Below, piece after piece: positions 1 through 6,878 of a stretch of 14,186 nt of DNA. The DNA comes from Lachnospiraceae bacterium. GTDB taxonomy: Bacteria; Bacillota; Clostridia; Lachnospirales; Lachnospiraceae. The stretch covers positions 1-14,186 of the forward strand of contig JAJBTR010000357.1 in assembly GCA_020860745.1 (NCBI GenBank). Reading direction: 5' to 3'. The notes under the pieces were generated by a model. That model worked only from the letters and a program-made list of their open reading frames with translations, was not told the origin of the DNA and did no database searches. The stretch's first letter is position 1. Every line of letters starts with the position of its first letter. The position numbers were made by a program, and so were the translations under genes.

Positions 1-847
1 CGTCCGGCGTCGGGTCCAGCTTCAGATCTGTCTTCTGCGTCGGCTCTTCATCATCCTGATTCAGCTCAATCTCCTCCCAGACTTTTTTCAGATTCTTTTT
101 ATAATCTGCGGAGGGCATATTTTTCATGGAGTCATAGCCGAAGACGTACATATAGGACAGCAGTGCATCGCCGGTCGTACAGGACAGCCTGCTGCCGCCC
201 AGTTCATCGAAGGCTTCGGCAAAATTGTTGTAGCAGGAACGGAAATCAATCCGGTCGTCCATGGACCAGCGCTCGCGGCCTCTGTGCCCGGTCAGACGGC
301 AGAGCTTCCGGAAACTGCCTTCTTTGGTAAACTCCACGTAGTTGATATTGGTTTCATTGTAAAAATCCAGGAATTCATAGTAGATCCGGATTTCCCTGGT
401 ATCTTCCCAGGCAGGAATAATCCGGGTTGCGTAGGCGGGAATGGTGGGTGCGTCAAAGTATTTCAGCACGCTGACGCGCTTATTTCCCTCCAGCACATAA
501 TATCGGTTCAGATATTCATAGGCGATAATGGGATCGCGAATTCCCTCGCGCAGATGAGCCTCGCAGAGGCTCTTCCATTTCATGGCAAACTCACTGTTGT
601 CGTCCAGAAGCGGCATAAAATTGGGAGCAAAGGAATTCATGCGCCCTCTTGTCTTCGTGCCAACGATCAGTTCTGACGGTATATCAATCAGTCCGAGGGG
701 AACCTCCCCGCGGATCTCGACATTTTCCAGAATGGCGTCCAGGGCAGGCAGTGTCTCAGACTGCTCTGTCGAGGAACCTGACGGAATTTCTTTTTTTCCC
801 ATTTTTAAGGCGGATAAATAGTGCTCCTGCGGTGTAGTGTGCGGCAT
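1..847 (-). CDS. ParB-like N-terminal domain protein, 3' end outside window
   Basis: An open frame of 282 codons starts at ATG 847-845 and runs off the left window edge without a stop. AAGGAG lies four bases upstream of the start. Around residues 45-125 the protein shows a ParB/sulfiredoxin-like nucleotide-binding fold signature: GLIDIPSELIVGT, then GIRDPIIAYEY, then the hallmark VLEGNKRVSVLKYF. The rest of the visible part (YYEFLDFYNET, TGDALLSYMYVFGYDS) is helical and acidic. From memory of the family, Lachnospiraceae proteins with this N-terminus often continue into a BMP-type substrate-binding domain, but that part is not in the window, so it is inference. The gene lies 69 bp downstream of galM on the same strand and may be co-transcribed with it. 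Existence of the gene is near certain; its function is open. Confidence 0.72.
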   Translation of the reverse strand, partial: MPHTTPQEHYLSALKMGKKEIPSGSSTEQSETLPALDAILENVEIRGEVPLGLIDIPSELIVGTKTRGRMNSFAPNFMPLLDDNSEFAMKWKSLCEAHLREGIRDPIIAYEYLNRYYVLEGNKRVSVLKYFDAPTIPAYATRIIPAWEDTREIRIYYEFLDFYNETNINYVEFTKEGSFRKLCRLTGHRGRERWSMDDRIDFRSCYNNFAEAFDELGGSRLSCTTGDALLSYMYVFGYDSMKNMPSADYKKNLKKVWEEIELNQDDEEPTQKTDLKLDPTPD

Positions 848-916
848 AATACTCCTTCCGGTGGATTTACTCAGACAGACTGTCTTTTCCCATTGGTTCC
901 ATTTTTACTTTTACGG

Positions 917-1948
917 TTATGAAAAATGGTAAATCGTTTTTGATTTGAAAGGCGCGTCCGCCGTCAGTATGACGGAGGGGAATTCCGGGTGGCTGGTGGC
1001 GTTCGGGAAATGCTGTGTCTCCAGACACACACTGCCGTAGGCCGGATAGCTCCGCCCGTTCTTTCCGTGGGAAGACGGTGATTTGGCAGGCACATAGAGC
1101 TGCAGACCGGGCTGGTCCGTAAAGCAGGTCATGCGGATGCCGGAATTTCTGGAAAAGAGTACGGCTGCCTCCGTGAGGCCGGTTCCGGACAGGACAAAGT
1201 TGTGGTCGTATGTCTTACTATATTTAAACTGGTAGTAATCGGCGCGGATGTCCTGGCCGATGGGCTTTGCCGTGGTGAAATCCATCGGGGTTCCGGCTAC
1301 GGGCAGGATCCGTCCGGTGGTCAGATCGTTCTCATCGGATTCGGTAAACTGCTCCGCATTGATCATGAGGATATGATTCAGGGCGGTTTCGGCGTCCTCC
1401 CCGTCCAGGTTAAAATAGGCGTGGTTCGTCGTATTAAACACAGTATCCTGGTCGGTCTCCGCCTCATATAAAATGCACAGCTCGTTATCCTCGCTCCAGC
1501 TGTAGGTGACATGCATCGTCAGCGTCCCGGGGTAGCCCTCCTCCCCATCTGGAGAAACGCGGGTAAAATGAACCTTGTTGCCGTCAATCCGGGAATCCCA
1601 GTTGTAGTGGTGAAATCCCCGCAGACCGCCGTGGAGATGGTTGGGGCCGTTGTTGACGGCGAGCGTGTAGGTCTTGCCGTTCAGCGTGAACTCACCTTTC
1701 TCAATGCGGTTTGCGTGTCGGCCGACGACTGCGCCGAAGCTGGCGGTATCCTTCTCGTATTCTGCCAGTGTATCGTATCCCAGGCAGACATCGCGGAGGC
1801 TGCCCTCTCTGTCCGGCACGCAGATACTTACAATCCGGCAACCGTAGCTGGTGATGGTCACATAAGCTCCCTCTGAATTTTTCAGGCAGTATAAATAGGC
1901 AGTATCGCCGTCGGAGGTCACTCCGAAGGGCTGTTTTGTTATGTTCAT
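917..1948 (-). CDS. galM: Aldose 1-epimerase (galactose mutarotase)
   Basis: This 343-residue protein interconverts alpha and beta anomers of aldoses such as galactose and glucose in the cytoplasm, feeding the Leloir pathway. Family signatures are in order: GRHANRIEKGEF at 76-87, NHLHGG at 103-108, TNHAYFNLDG at 174-183, DHNFVL at 248-253, and CLETQHFPNA at 308-317. By family analogy H106 and H176 are the substrate-binding and acid histidines, D248 binds sugar, and E310 is the catalytic base. Length is normal for GalM. The frame is open further upstream to 2089, but the start at 1948 is preferred: AAGGAG lies about eight bases upstream, family homology begins here, and the promoter at 1993-2021 would start transcription downstream of the longer start. 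It is divergent from sua5. No sugar kinase or transporter is adjacent. Confidence 0.95.
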   Translation of the reverse strand: MNITKQPFGVTSDGDTAYLYCLKNSEGAYVTITSYGCRIVSICVPDREGSLRDVCLGYDTLAEYEKDTASFGAVVGRHANRIEKGEFTLNGKTYTLAVNNGPNHLHGGLRGFHHYNWDSRIDGNKVHFTRVSPDGEEGYPGTLTMHVTYSWSEDNELCILYEAETDQDTVFNTTNHAYFNLDGEDAETALNHILMINAEQFTESDENDLTTGRILPVAGTPMDFTTAKPIGQDIRADYYQFKYSKTYDHNFVLSGTGLTEAAVLFSRNSGIRMTCFTDQPGLQLYVPAKSPSSHGKNGRSYPAYGSVCLETQHFPNATSHPEFPSVILTADAPFKSKTIYHFS

Positions 1949-1992
1949 GTCCTGTTCTCCTTTTTGGGATGGATAAATGTAATTTAGAGTTA

Positions 1993-2021
1993 AGTATACT
2001 GTATCTTTTTCCGGCTGACAA
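1993..2021 (-). promoter_or_regulatory. Sigma-A promoter of galM
   Basis: On the minus strand, TTGTCA (2021-2016) and TATACT (1998-1993) are separated by exactly 17 bp. Transcription would start near 1986, giving a leader of about 38 nt that includes the galM ribosome site. Prediction from sequence only. Confidence 0.8.
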
Positions 2022-2102
2022 GTAAAAAATCCGTTACTTTTCTTTGTGTTTTCCTTTGTGCGCTTCGTTCGGAACAAAAATCTGTTCATGCTGTGTGAAA
2101 TA

Positions 2103-2111
2103 TGCTATAAT
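2103..2111 (+). promoter_or_regulatory. Extended -10 promoter of sua5
   Basis: TGCTATAAT matches an extended -10 element (TGn plus TATAAT). The -35 region is poor (TGTTCA at 2083-2088 with 17 bp spacing), which extended -10 promoters tolerate. The expected transcription start, about seven bases past the -10, falls at about 2118, at or next to the first ATG of sua5 (2119). Confidence 0.6.
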
Positions 2112-2118
2112 CCCAACT

Positions 2119-3207
2119 ATGATGATAACAAAAACAGAAAAAATTAACAGACAACAGCCGGAGCCGGAAAAAATAGAGGCTGCGGCGAAAATAATAAGAG
2201 AGGGCGGTCTGGTGGCTTTTCCCACGGAGACGGTGTACGGCCTGGGCGCGGACGCCCTGCTGTCGGAAGGCGCGAAGCGTATTTATGCGGCGAAGGGACG
2301 CCCTTCGGATAACCCGCTGATTGTTCATATCGCTGATTTTGAAGCGCTGGATCGCATTGCTCGCGAGATTCCACCTCAGGCGAAGCTTCTGGCGGATGCT
2401 TTCTGGCCGGGTCCCCTGACTATGATTTTTCAGAAAAGTGAGGCGGTTCCCCTGGAGACGACGGGGGGACTGGATACCGTGGCAGTCCGTATGCCTTCTC
2501 ATCCGGTGGCGCTGGCTCTGATCCGGGCGGGCGGCGGCTATATTGCCGCGCCCAGCGCGAACACATCCGGCCGGCCAAGCCCGACCACGGCGCAGCATGT
2601 TGACATGGATCTGAATGGGAAAATTCCCATGATTCTGGATGGAGGCGCGGTGGAGATCGGAATTGAGTCCACTATCGTTGATCTGAGCGGTATTTCCAGG
2701 CGGAGCGACGGGACCTGGGTCTGCGGGGAGATGCCGATGATTCTGCGGCCGGGATATATTACGAGGGAGATGATTGCGGATGTCATCGGCAGCGTCTGTG
2801 ACGACCCGGGATTTGCCGGGACGGACGCAAATGTGCGGCCGAAAGCGCCGGGGATGAAGTACCGCCACTATGCGCCGAAAGCGGAGCTGACGATTGTCAG
2901 CGGGGAGGCGTTTCGCGTGGCGGAGTATATCAACGCCAGGGCGGCGGAAGCGGGGGCAAAAGGGGAAAAGACCGGCGTAATCTGTACGGAGCAGACGGTG
3001 GGACAGTATCACGCGGACGCGGTCAAATGCATCGGCGACCGGGCGGACGAGGAGAGCATCACCCGCCGCCTCTACGCGTTTCTGCGTGATTTTGATGATC
3101 TGGGCGTGGACCGGATTTATTCCGAGAGTTTTTCGGAACTGCGGCTTGGCAGGGCGATCATGAACCGTCTGATGAAAGCGGCGGGACAGCGGATCATAAA
3201 TGTGTAG
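2119..3207 (+). CDS. sua5: L-threonylcarbamoyladenylate synthase (Sua5/YwlC/TsaC type)
   Basis: This 362-residue protein makes threonylcarbamoyl-AMP from threonine, bicarbonate and ATP. That is the first step of the universal t6A modification at position 37 of ANN-decoding tRNAs. The YrdC domain (about 15-205) shows FPTETVYGLGADA (34-46), the KGRPSDNP nucleotide/threonine-binding motif (59-66), SANTSG (146-151) and GIESTIVDL (181-189). A linker with APGMKYRHYAPK (243-254) leads into the C-terminal Sua5 domain, so this is the long Sua5 form rather than the short TsaC. ATG is present at both 2119 and 2122. Neither has a Shine-Dalgarno, and the extended -10 lies just upstream, so a leaderless mRNA is likely. 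A TTG at 2044 would add 25 cysteine-rich, non-family residues and is rejected. The stop is TAG. Confidence 0.94.
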   Translation: MMITKTEKINRQQPEPEKIEAAAKIIREGGLVAFPTETVYGLGADALLSEGAKRIYAAKGRPSDNPLIVHIADFEALDRIAREIPPQAKLLADAFWPGPLTMIFQKSEAVPLETTGGLDTVAVRMPSHPVALALIRAGGGYIAAPSANTSGRPSPTTAQHVDMDLNGKIPMILDGGAVEIGIESTIVDLSGISRRSDGTWVCGEMPMILRPGYITREMIADVIGSVCDDPGFAGTDANVRPKAPGMKYRHYAPKAELTIVSGEAFRVAEYINARAAEAGAKGEKTGVICTEQTVGQYHADAVKCIGDRADEESITRRLYAFLRDFDDLGVDRIYSESFSELRLGRAIMNRLMKAAGQRIINV

Positions 3208-3254
3208 CGTGTTGTGAAATGTGAAGTGCCGTATTGGAAGCGGTGCTATTCTAT

Positions 3255-3301
3255 GTGGATTGTTGGTGAATAAATAGTTTTTTTGTTTATGAATAATCCA
3301 C
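3255..3301. repeat. Imperfect inverted repeat upstream of dehydratase operon
   Basis: GTGGATT (3255-3261) and AATCCAC (3295-3301) are exact complements. Inside them ATAAA pairs with TTTAT, around an AT-rich, T-rich centre. It lies in the 128 bp between sua5 and the first dehydratase gene, just upstream of its AGGAGG. It could be an operator or a weak terminator of sua5. I see no convincing promoter for the dehydratase genes here. Confidence 0.35.
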
Positions 3302-3335
3302 GCCCAGGCAAATACAGGAGGCTTTTTGACCGGGA

Positions 3336-4601
3336 ATGGAGAGAAAACTGGTTCGAACCTACGGTAATATCATAAAAAAATACGCGCCGGAGCATCCTAT
3401 GGCAGCGCGGCGGATGATCAATGCCGGATTGACGCTTCAGAAACTCCGCACCAGATATCTGCCGGTCAAAAAAAAGCCCTATGCCTGGCGAAATCTGAAA
3501 CCGCATGCCGAGCGGGAGCGTCTGGCGGCGCTGCGGCAGCCGCAGCAGTCTGTATGGGCCAATATCTTTTCCCCGGTGGAAATCCTGCAGTGCTTTGATG
3601 TGCATTCCCTTTCCGTCGAATGTCTGTCTTCGTTTTTGTCGGGATTTACGATAGAAGATTATTTCCTGGACTTTGCGGAAAACGAGGGCATTGCGCCGAC
3701 GCTCTGTTCCTATCATAAGAATTTTATCGGAGCGGTGGACAGCGGTGTGATTCCGACGCCGGCTTTTGCCGTGACGACATCGACTGTCTGCGATGGGAAT
3801 GTCAACACGTTCCGTTATCTGGCGGAGCGTTATCAGATCCCGGATTTTCTGCTGGATATTCCGGATCAATATTCTCCGGAGGCGGAGGCCTACGTAGCAG
3901 AGCAGCTGCGCGACATGATCAGCCGTCTGGAGGATACATTCGGGAAAAAGATGGATTATGACCGGCTCTCAGCGGTGCTGGAGCGGGAAAATGAATCGAA
4001 AGAGAGCTACCGGCGGACCCTTTCCATGATGCGGACAAAGGCTTACACCAGTACGCTGACGCTGCAAATGTACCTGCTTTTTGCGAATCATCTGAATATC
4101 GGCATGCCGGAGATCCTGGAATTTTATAAAATCATGGAGACGGAGGTGGCCGACGCGCCGAAGTTTCACGGCGTCAATATTTTCTGGGTACACCTGTTGC
4201 CCTGGTATCAGGAGACGCTGCAGAGTTATTTTAACGGCAGCGATAAATATCAGATCCAGGGAATTGAGATGAGTCTGGATTATACGGAACCGCTGGATAC
4301 GGCGCATCCGCTGGAATCATTGGCGAAAAAGATGATCAACAACATTTACACCGGCTCCTATGAGCGGAAAGCGAACCTGGTGAGAGATGTTGTGCAGGAA
4401 ATTCAGCCGGACGGCGTGATCAACTTCTGTCACTGGGGCTGCAAACAGTCCTCAGGCGGAGCGATGATCCTTAAGGAAAAGATGCAGGAGATCGGTATGC
4501 CGTTCCTGATTCTCGATGGGGATGGGATGGACCGCCGCAACAGCCACGACGGGCAGATTCGAACCCGGTTTGAGGCATTTCTGGAGATGATTACTAACTA
4601 G
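3336..4601 (+). CDS. 2-hydroxyacyl-CoA dehydratase family subunit (HgdB/BcrC-like)
   Basis: This 421-residue protein belongs to the 2-hydroxyglutaryl-CoA dehydratase component D / benzoyl-CoA reductase superfamily. These iron-sulfur enzymes accept single, ATP-energised electrons from a partner activase to remove water from 2-hydroxyacyl-CoAs by a ketyl-radical route. Family traits seen are the N-terminal ERKLVRTYG...KKYAPEHP, CSYHKNF (C124), TVCDGN (C152), FCHWGCK (C365 and C369) and LDGDGMDRR (392-400). The cysteines are plausible cluster ligands. ATG 3336 is the first possible start after an in-frame TGA at 3327; its AGGAGG (3316-3321) is unusually distant, 14 bases. The gene is followed 171 bp later by the fused subunit-activase gene, its probable partner. 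The substrate cannot be read from sequence; a double-cubane-cluster reductase (DCCP/YjiM-like) is a real alternative. Confidence 0.86.
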   Translation: MERKLVRTYGNIIKKYAPEHPMAARRMINAGLTLQKLRTRYLPVKKKPYAWRNLKPHAERERLAALRQPQQSVWANIFSPVEILQCFDVHSLSVECLSSFLSGFTIEDYFLDFAENEGIAPTLCSYHKNFIGAVDSGVIPTPAFAVTTSTVCDGNVNTFRYLAERYQIPDFLLDIPDQYSPEAEAYVAEQLRDMISRLEDTFGKKMDYDRLSAVLERENESKESYRRTLSMMRTKAYTSTLTLQMYLLFANHLNIGMPEILEFYKIMETEVADAPKFHGVNIFWVHLLPWYQETLQSYFNGSDKYQIQGIEMSLDYTEPLDTAHPLESLAKKMINNIYTGSYERKANLVRDVVQEIQPDGVINFCHWGCKQSSGGAMILKEKMQEIGMPFLILDGDGMDRRNSHDGQIRTRFEAFLEMITN

Positions 4602-4641
4602 TTACCATTCACAGTACATCGGTATCTGAAACAGAATCGTT

Positions 4642-4663
4642 GTGGCCCAGGCCACCTTCTTTT
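4642..4663 (+). terminator. Weak hairpin with T-rich tail between dehydratase genes
   Basis: GTGGC (4642-4646) pairs with GCCAC (4651-4655) around a four-base loop, followed by CTTCTTTT. The short stem suggests at most partial termination, an attenuator that could lower expression of the downstream gene. The rest of the 171 bp gap shows only the downstream ribosome site. Confidence 0.3.
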
Positions 4664-4772
4664 GCCGCGATGGGCAATTTACCTTGTGTCTGCACGTAAG
4701 AGACTGTTTCCAGATATTGATATATCCTGTGAGGCAGAGGACTGTGAACAGTAAGGGAATGAGGAGAATATA

Positions 4773-6752
4773 ATGATTGCTTACATGTGTAAGTACACGC
4801 CCATCGAGATTCTGGAGGCGTTTGATACGCCGGTTGTCATGATGGAGCCGCATGTCACCAATTTTACACAGGCAGATACGCTGATGCATCCGAATATGTG
4901 CTCCTTTGTAAAAGCGGTGCTGGAAGAGTTTGTAAGCGCAGGATATGAGGGGATGCTTTTTACCACCTGCTGTGACAGTTCCCGCAGGTTGTACGACGTA
5001 CTGAAGCGGCGCTTTCCGGAGAAGTTTTTCTTTTGCTTTGATCTGCCGCGGAAAGTAAATGATTTTTCCATATCGATGTATCTGCGGCAGATGGAGGAGC
5101 TGATTTGCGCCTATGCGGCCTTTTCCGGGAAGACGTTTGCCCCGGAAAAACTGGAGGAGATATGCAGCCGGGAGTTTGCCATGCAGGCCCGGAAAAAGGA
5201 ACTGATCGAGGCGGGATTGCTTCCGAAAAAAGAGGCGGATATCAGGGTCTGCCTGGCCGGCGCGAGACCGGGATCTGAGATTAAGAAGCTGATTGAAGAT
5301 CTGGGGGCGGAGATTGCCCTGGATATTACCTGTACCGGAGTCACGCGGGAGTTTGCGGTTGACCGGGAGGCGATCCTGCCAAGCTATGCGAAGAGCCTGT
5401 TGACGCAGATGCCCTGTATGCGGATGAGCCGGGTGGAGGAGCGCAGGCGGAAGCTGGAAGAACTGGCCGGAAATCTGGATGGCATCATTTACCACACAGT
5501 GAAGTTTTGTGATATTTATTCTTATGAATATGCAGGAATGAAAGAGAGCGGTGTGCTGCCTCTGGTGAAGCTGGAGACCGATGCGACCAGTCAGTGCGCC
5601 GGACAGATTCTGACCCGGGTGGAGGCGTTTCTGGAATCACTGCGGGCGCGGAAAGCGCATACCGTAAGGACAGGTTTGCAGGGAGATGAGAAAATGCCGT
5701 CGGGAGAATCATGCCGCGCCTGCTGCCCGGAGGGATGTGCTGATATCCCGGGACAGAGCCGTCTGTCCGTGGAGGAAGTCGCCAGGGATGCCGCTGTGCT
5801 GCAGGAAGCCCGTCCGGTTGCTGATGCCAACGGGTGTGTGTATCCGGATGAGTGTGAGAGGAATGAGAACGGCGGAGGCGTGTATCCGGGTGCGCCTGAC
5901 AGGAGTGAGAACGGCGGGAGTGCGTGTCACGATGGGGGTATCGGAATTGGGAAAAAGGAGAATATGCCGATGTATGTGATGGGCATTGACAGCGGATCTA
6001 CTTCCACAAACGCGGTCATTATCAATGAGAAACAAGAAATCGTCTCCTGGGCTGTCGTCCGCACCGGAGCCAAGAGCGGCGAGAGTGCGGAAAAGATTTT
6101 GCAGGAGATTCTGAAAAAAGCGGGGCTGCCGCGGGAAGCGGTTTCTCTGATTGTGTCCACCGGTTACGGCCGGGTCAGTATTTCTTTTGCCGACCGCAAT
6201 GTGACGGAGATCAGCTGCCACGGGAAAGGCGCTCATTTCTTAAATCCTGATGTTCGCACGATTCTCGACATCGGGGGACAGGACAGCAAGGCGATCCGGT
6301 TAAATGAGCAGGGCGATGTGGTGGATTTTGTCATGAATGACAAGTGTGCCGCGGGAACGGGCCGTTTCCTGGAGATGATGGCACGGACATTGGAGATCGC
6401 TATCGATGAGCTGGGACCGGTGTCGCTCCAGTCAAAAGAAAATGTGGAGATCAGCAGCATGTGTTCTGTTTTTGCCGAGTCGGCAGTGCCCTCTGGTAAG
6501 GCCCACACTAAGGAAACCGCGGACCCCGCGCACGCCCGCCCCCGAGAGATTTCTCGGAAAGCGCTCTCCCTTCTGAAGCGTGTGGGACTGGAACGGGAGT
6601 TTATGATGACCGGCGGCGTCGCTAAAAATCCGGGCGTGGTGAAGGTGCTGGAGGAGATGCTCGGCGTGCCGCTGTATATCTATGAACAGCCGGAGATCGT
6701 CGGTGCGCTCGGAGCTGCACTGTACGGGCTCGAGAGCTGCGCGGCACAGTGA
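4773..6752 (+). CDS. Fused 2-hydroxyacyl-CoA dehydratase subunit + activase (HgdC/YjiL-like ATPase)
   Basis: A 659-residue two-domain protein. Residues 1-290 form a second dehydratase-type subunit (YTPIEILEAFD, HPNMCSF with C43, TTCCDS with C66/C67, VKFCD with C246). Residues about 291-397 are a Gly/Asn/Cys-rich linker with a 14-residue tandem repeat. Residues 398-659 are an activase of the acetate/sugar kinase-Hsp70-actin fold: GIDSGSTSTN (404-413, phosphate loop 1), LDIGGQDSK (498-506, phosphate loop 2), KCAAGTGRFLE (C525), SSMCSVFAES (C564) and MMTGGVAKNPGVV (611-623). C525 and C564 should hold the [4Fe-4S] cluster at the homodimer interface, so ATP hydrolysis can drive electron transfer to the dehydratase subunits. 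AGGAG lies six bases before the ATG. The activase domain has its own internal ribosome site (5955-5960), and residues 571-592 are atypical. The known E. coli analogue pair yjiM/yjiL is two separate genes. Confidence 0.85.
   Translation: MIAYMCKYTPIEILEAFDTPVVMMEPHVTNFTQADTLMHPNMCSFVKAVLEEFVSAGYEGMLFTTCCDSSRRLYDVLKRRFPEKFFFCFDLPRKVNDFSISMYLRQMEELICAYAAFSGKTFAPEKLEEICSREFAMQARKKELIEAGLLPKKEADIRVCLAGARPGSEIKKLIEDLGAEIALDITCTGVTREFAVDREAILPSYAKSLLTQMPCMRMSRVEERRRKLEELAGNLDGIIYHTVKFCDIYSYEYAGMKESGVLPLVKLETDATSQCAGQILTRVEAFLESLRARKAHTVRTGLQGDEKMPSGESCRACCPEGCADIPGQSRLSVEEVARDAAVLQEARPVADANGCVYPDECERNENGGGVYPGAPDRSENGGSACHDGGIGIGKKENMPMYVMGIDSGSTSTNAVIINEKQEIVSWAVVRTGAKSGESAEKILQEILKKAGLPREAVSLIVSTGYGRVSISFADRNVTEISCHGKGAHFLNPDVRTILDIGGQDSKAIRLNEQGDVVDFVMNDKCAAGTGRFLEMMARTLEIAIDELGPVSLQSKENVEISSMCSVFAESAVPSGKAHTKETADPAHARPREISRKALSLLKRVGLEREFMMTGGVAKNPGVVKVLEEMLGVPLYIYEQPEIVGALGAALYGLESCAAQ
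5835..5918 (+). repeat. 42-bp in-frame tandem repeat in the fusion linker
   Basis: Two units, 5835-5876 and 5877-5918, encode CVYPDECERNENGG and GVYPGAPDRSENGG. The period is exactly 42 bp (14 codons), with near-identical ends (TGTATCCGG and GAGAACGGCGG) and a diverged centre. A partial third unit (SACHDGG) may follow. This looks like recent duplication in a flexible spacer between the dehydratase and activase domains. Confidence 0.75.
5955..5972 (+). promoter_or_regulatory. Internal ribosome binding site before activase domain
   Basis: AAGGAG (5955-5960) is followed by in-frame ATG codons at 5964 and 5970; the second has a nine-base spacing, typical for Firmicutes. Starting at 5970 would yield a 260-residue stand-alone activase, the usual length of free HgdC-type proteins. 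This suggests either a relict start from before the fusion or dual expression of fused and free activase. Confidence 0.55.
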
Positions 6753-6784
6753 GGATTCGGCGCTTGATTTTATGCAAAGCAGAA

Positions 6785-6808
6785 GCAGCGTAACTGTGAA
6801 GGCGCTGC
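6785..6808 (+). other. Hairpin in leader of the sensor operon
   Basis: GCAGCG (6785-6790) pairs with CGCTGC (6803-6808) around a 12-base loop. No T-run follows, so it is not a clear terminator. It lies in the 126 bp between the dehydratase-activase gene and the solute-binding protein gene, where I find no convincing promoter. Confidence 0.25.
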
Positions 6809-6878
6809 GGCATGGATATCCTGTTCTGCGGGGCGGAATTTCAGGCGTTATATGGAAAAAAGAAAGGTATTGTGAATT

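Noticed and set aside
899..929. Terminator at the end of galM
   Set aside because: CCATTTTT and AAAAATGG can pair across the galM stop codon, but the stem is AT-rich, overlaps the coding end and lacks a T-run on the minus strand.
1949..2089. Longer galM start at 2089
   Set aside because: The extra 47 residues lie upstream of the strong galM promoter, have no family similarity, and the start at 1948 has an ideal ribosome site.
4602..5495. Long antisense open frames, for example 4602-5495 and 2086-3012 on the minus strand
   Set aside because: They lie opposite clearly identified genes, have arginine/histidine/proline-rich translations without motifs, and lack ribosome sites; they are shadows of GC-rich codon use.
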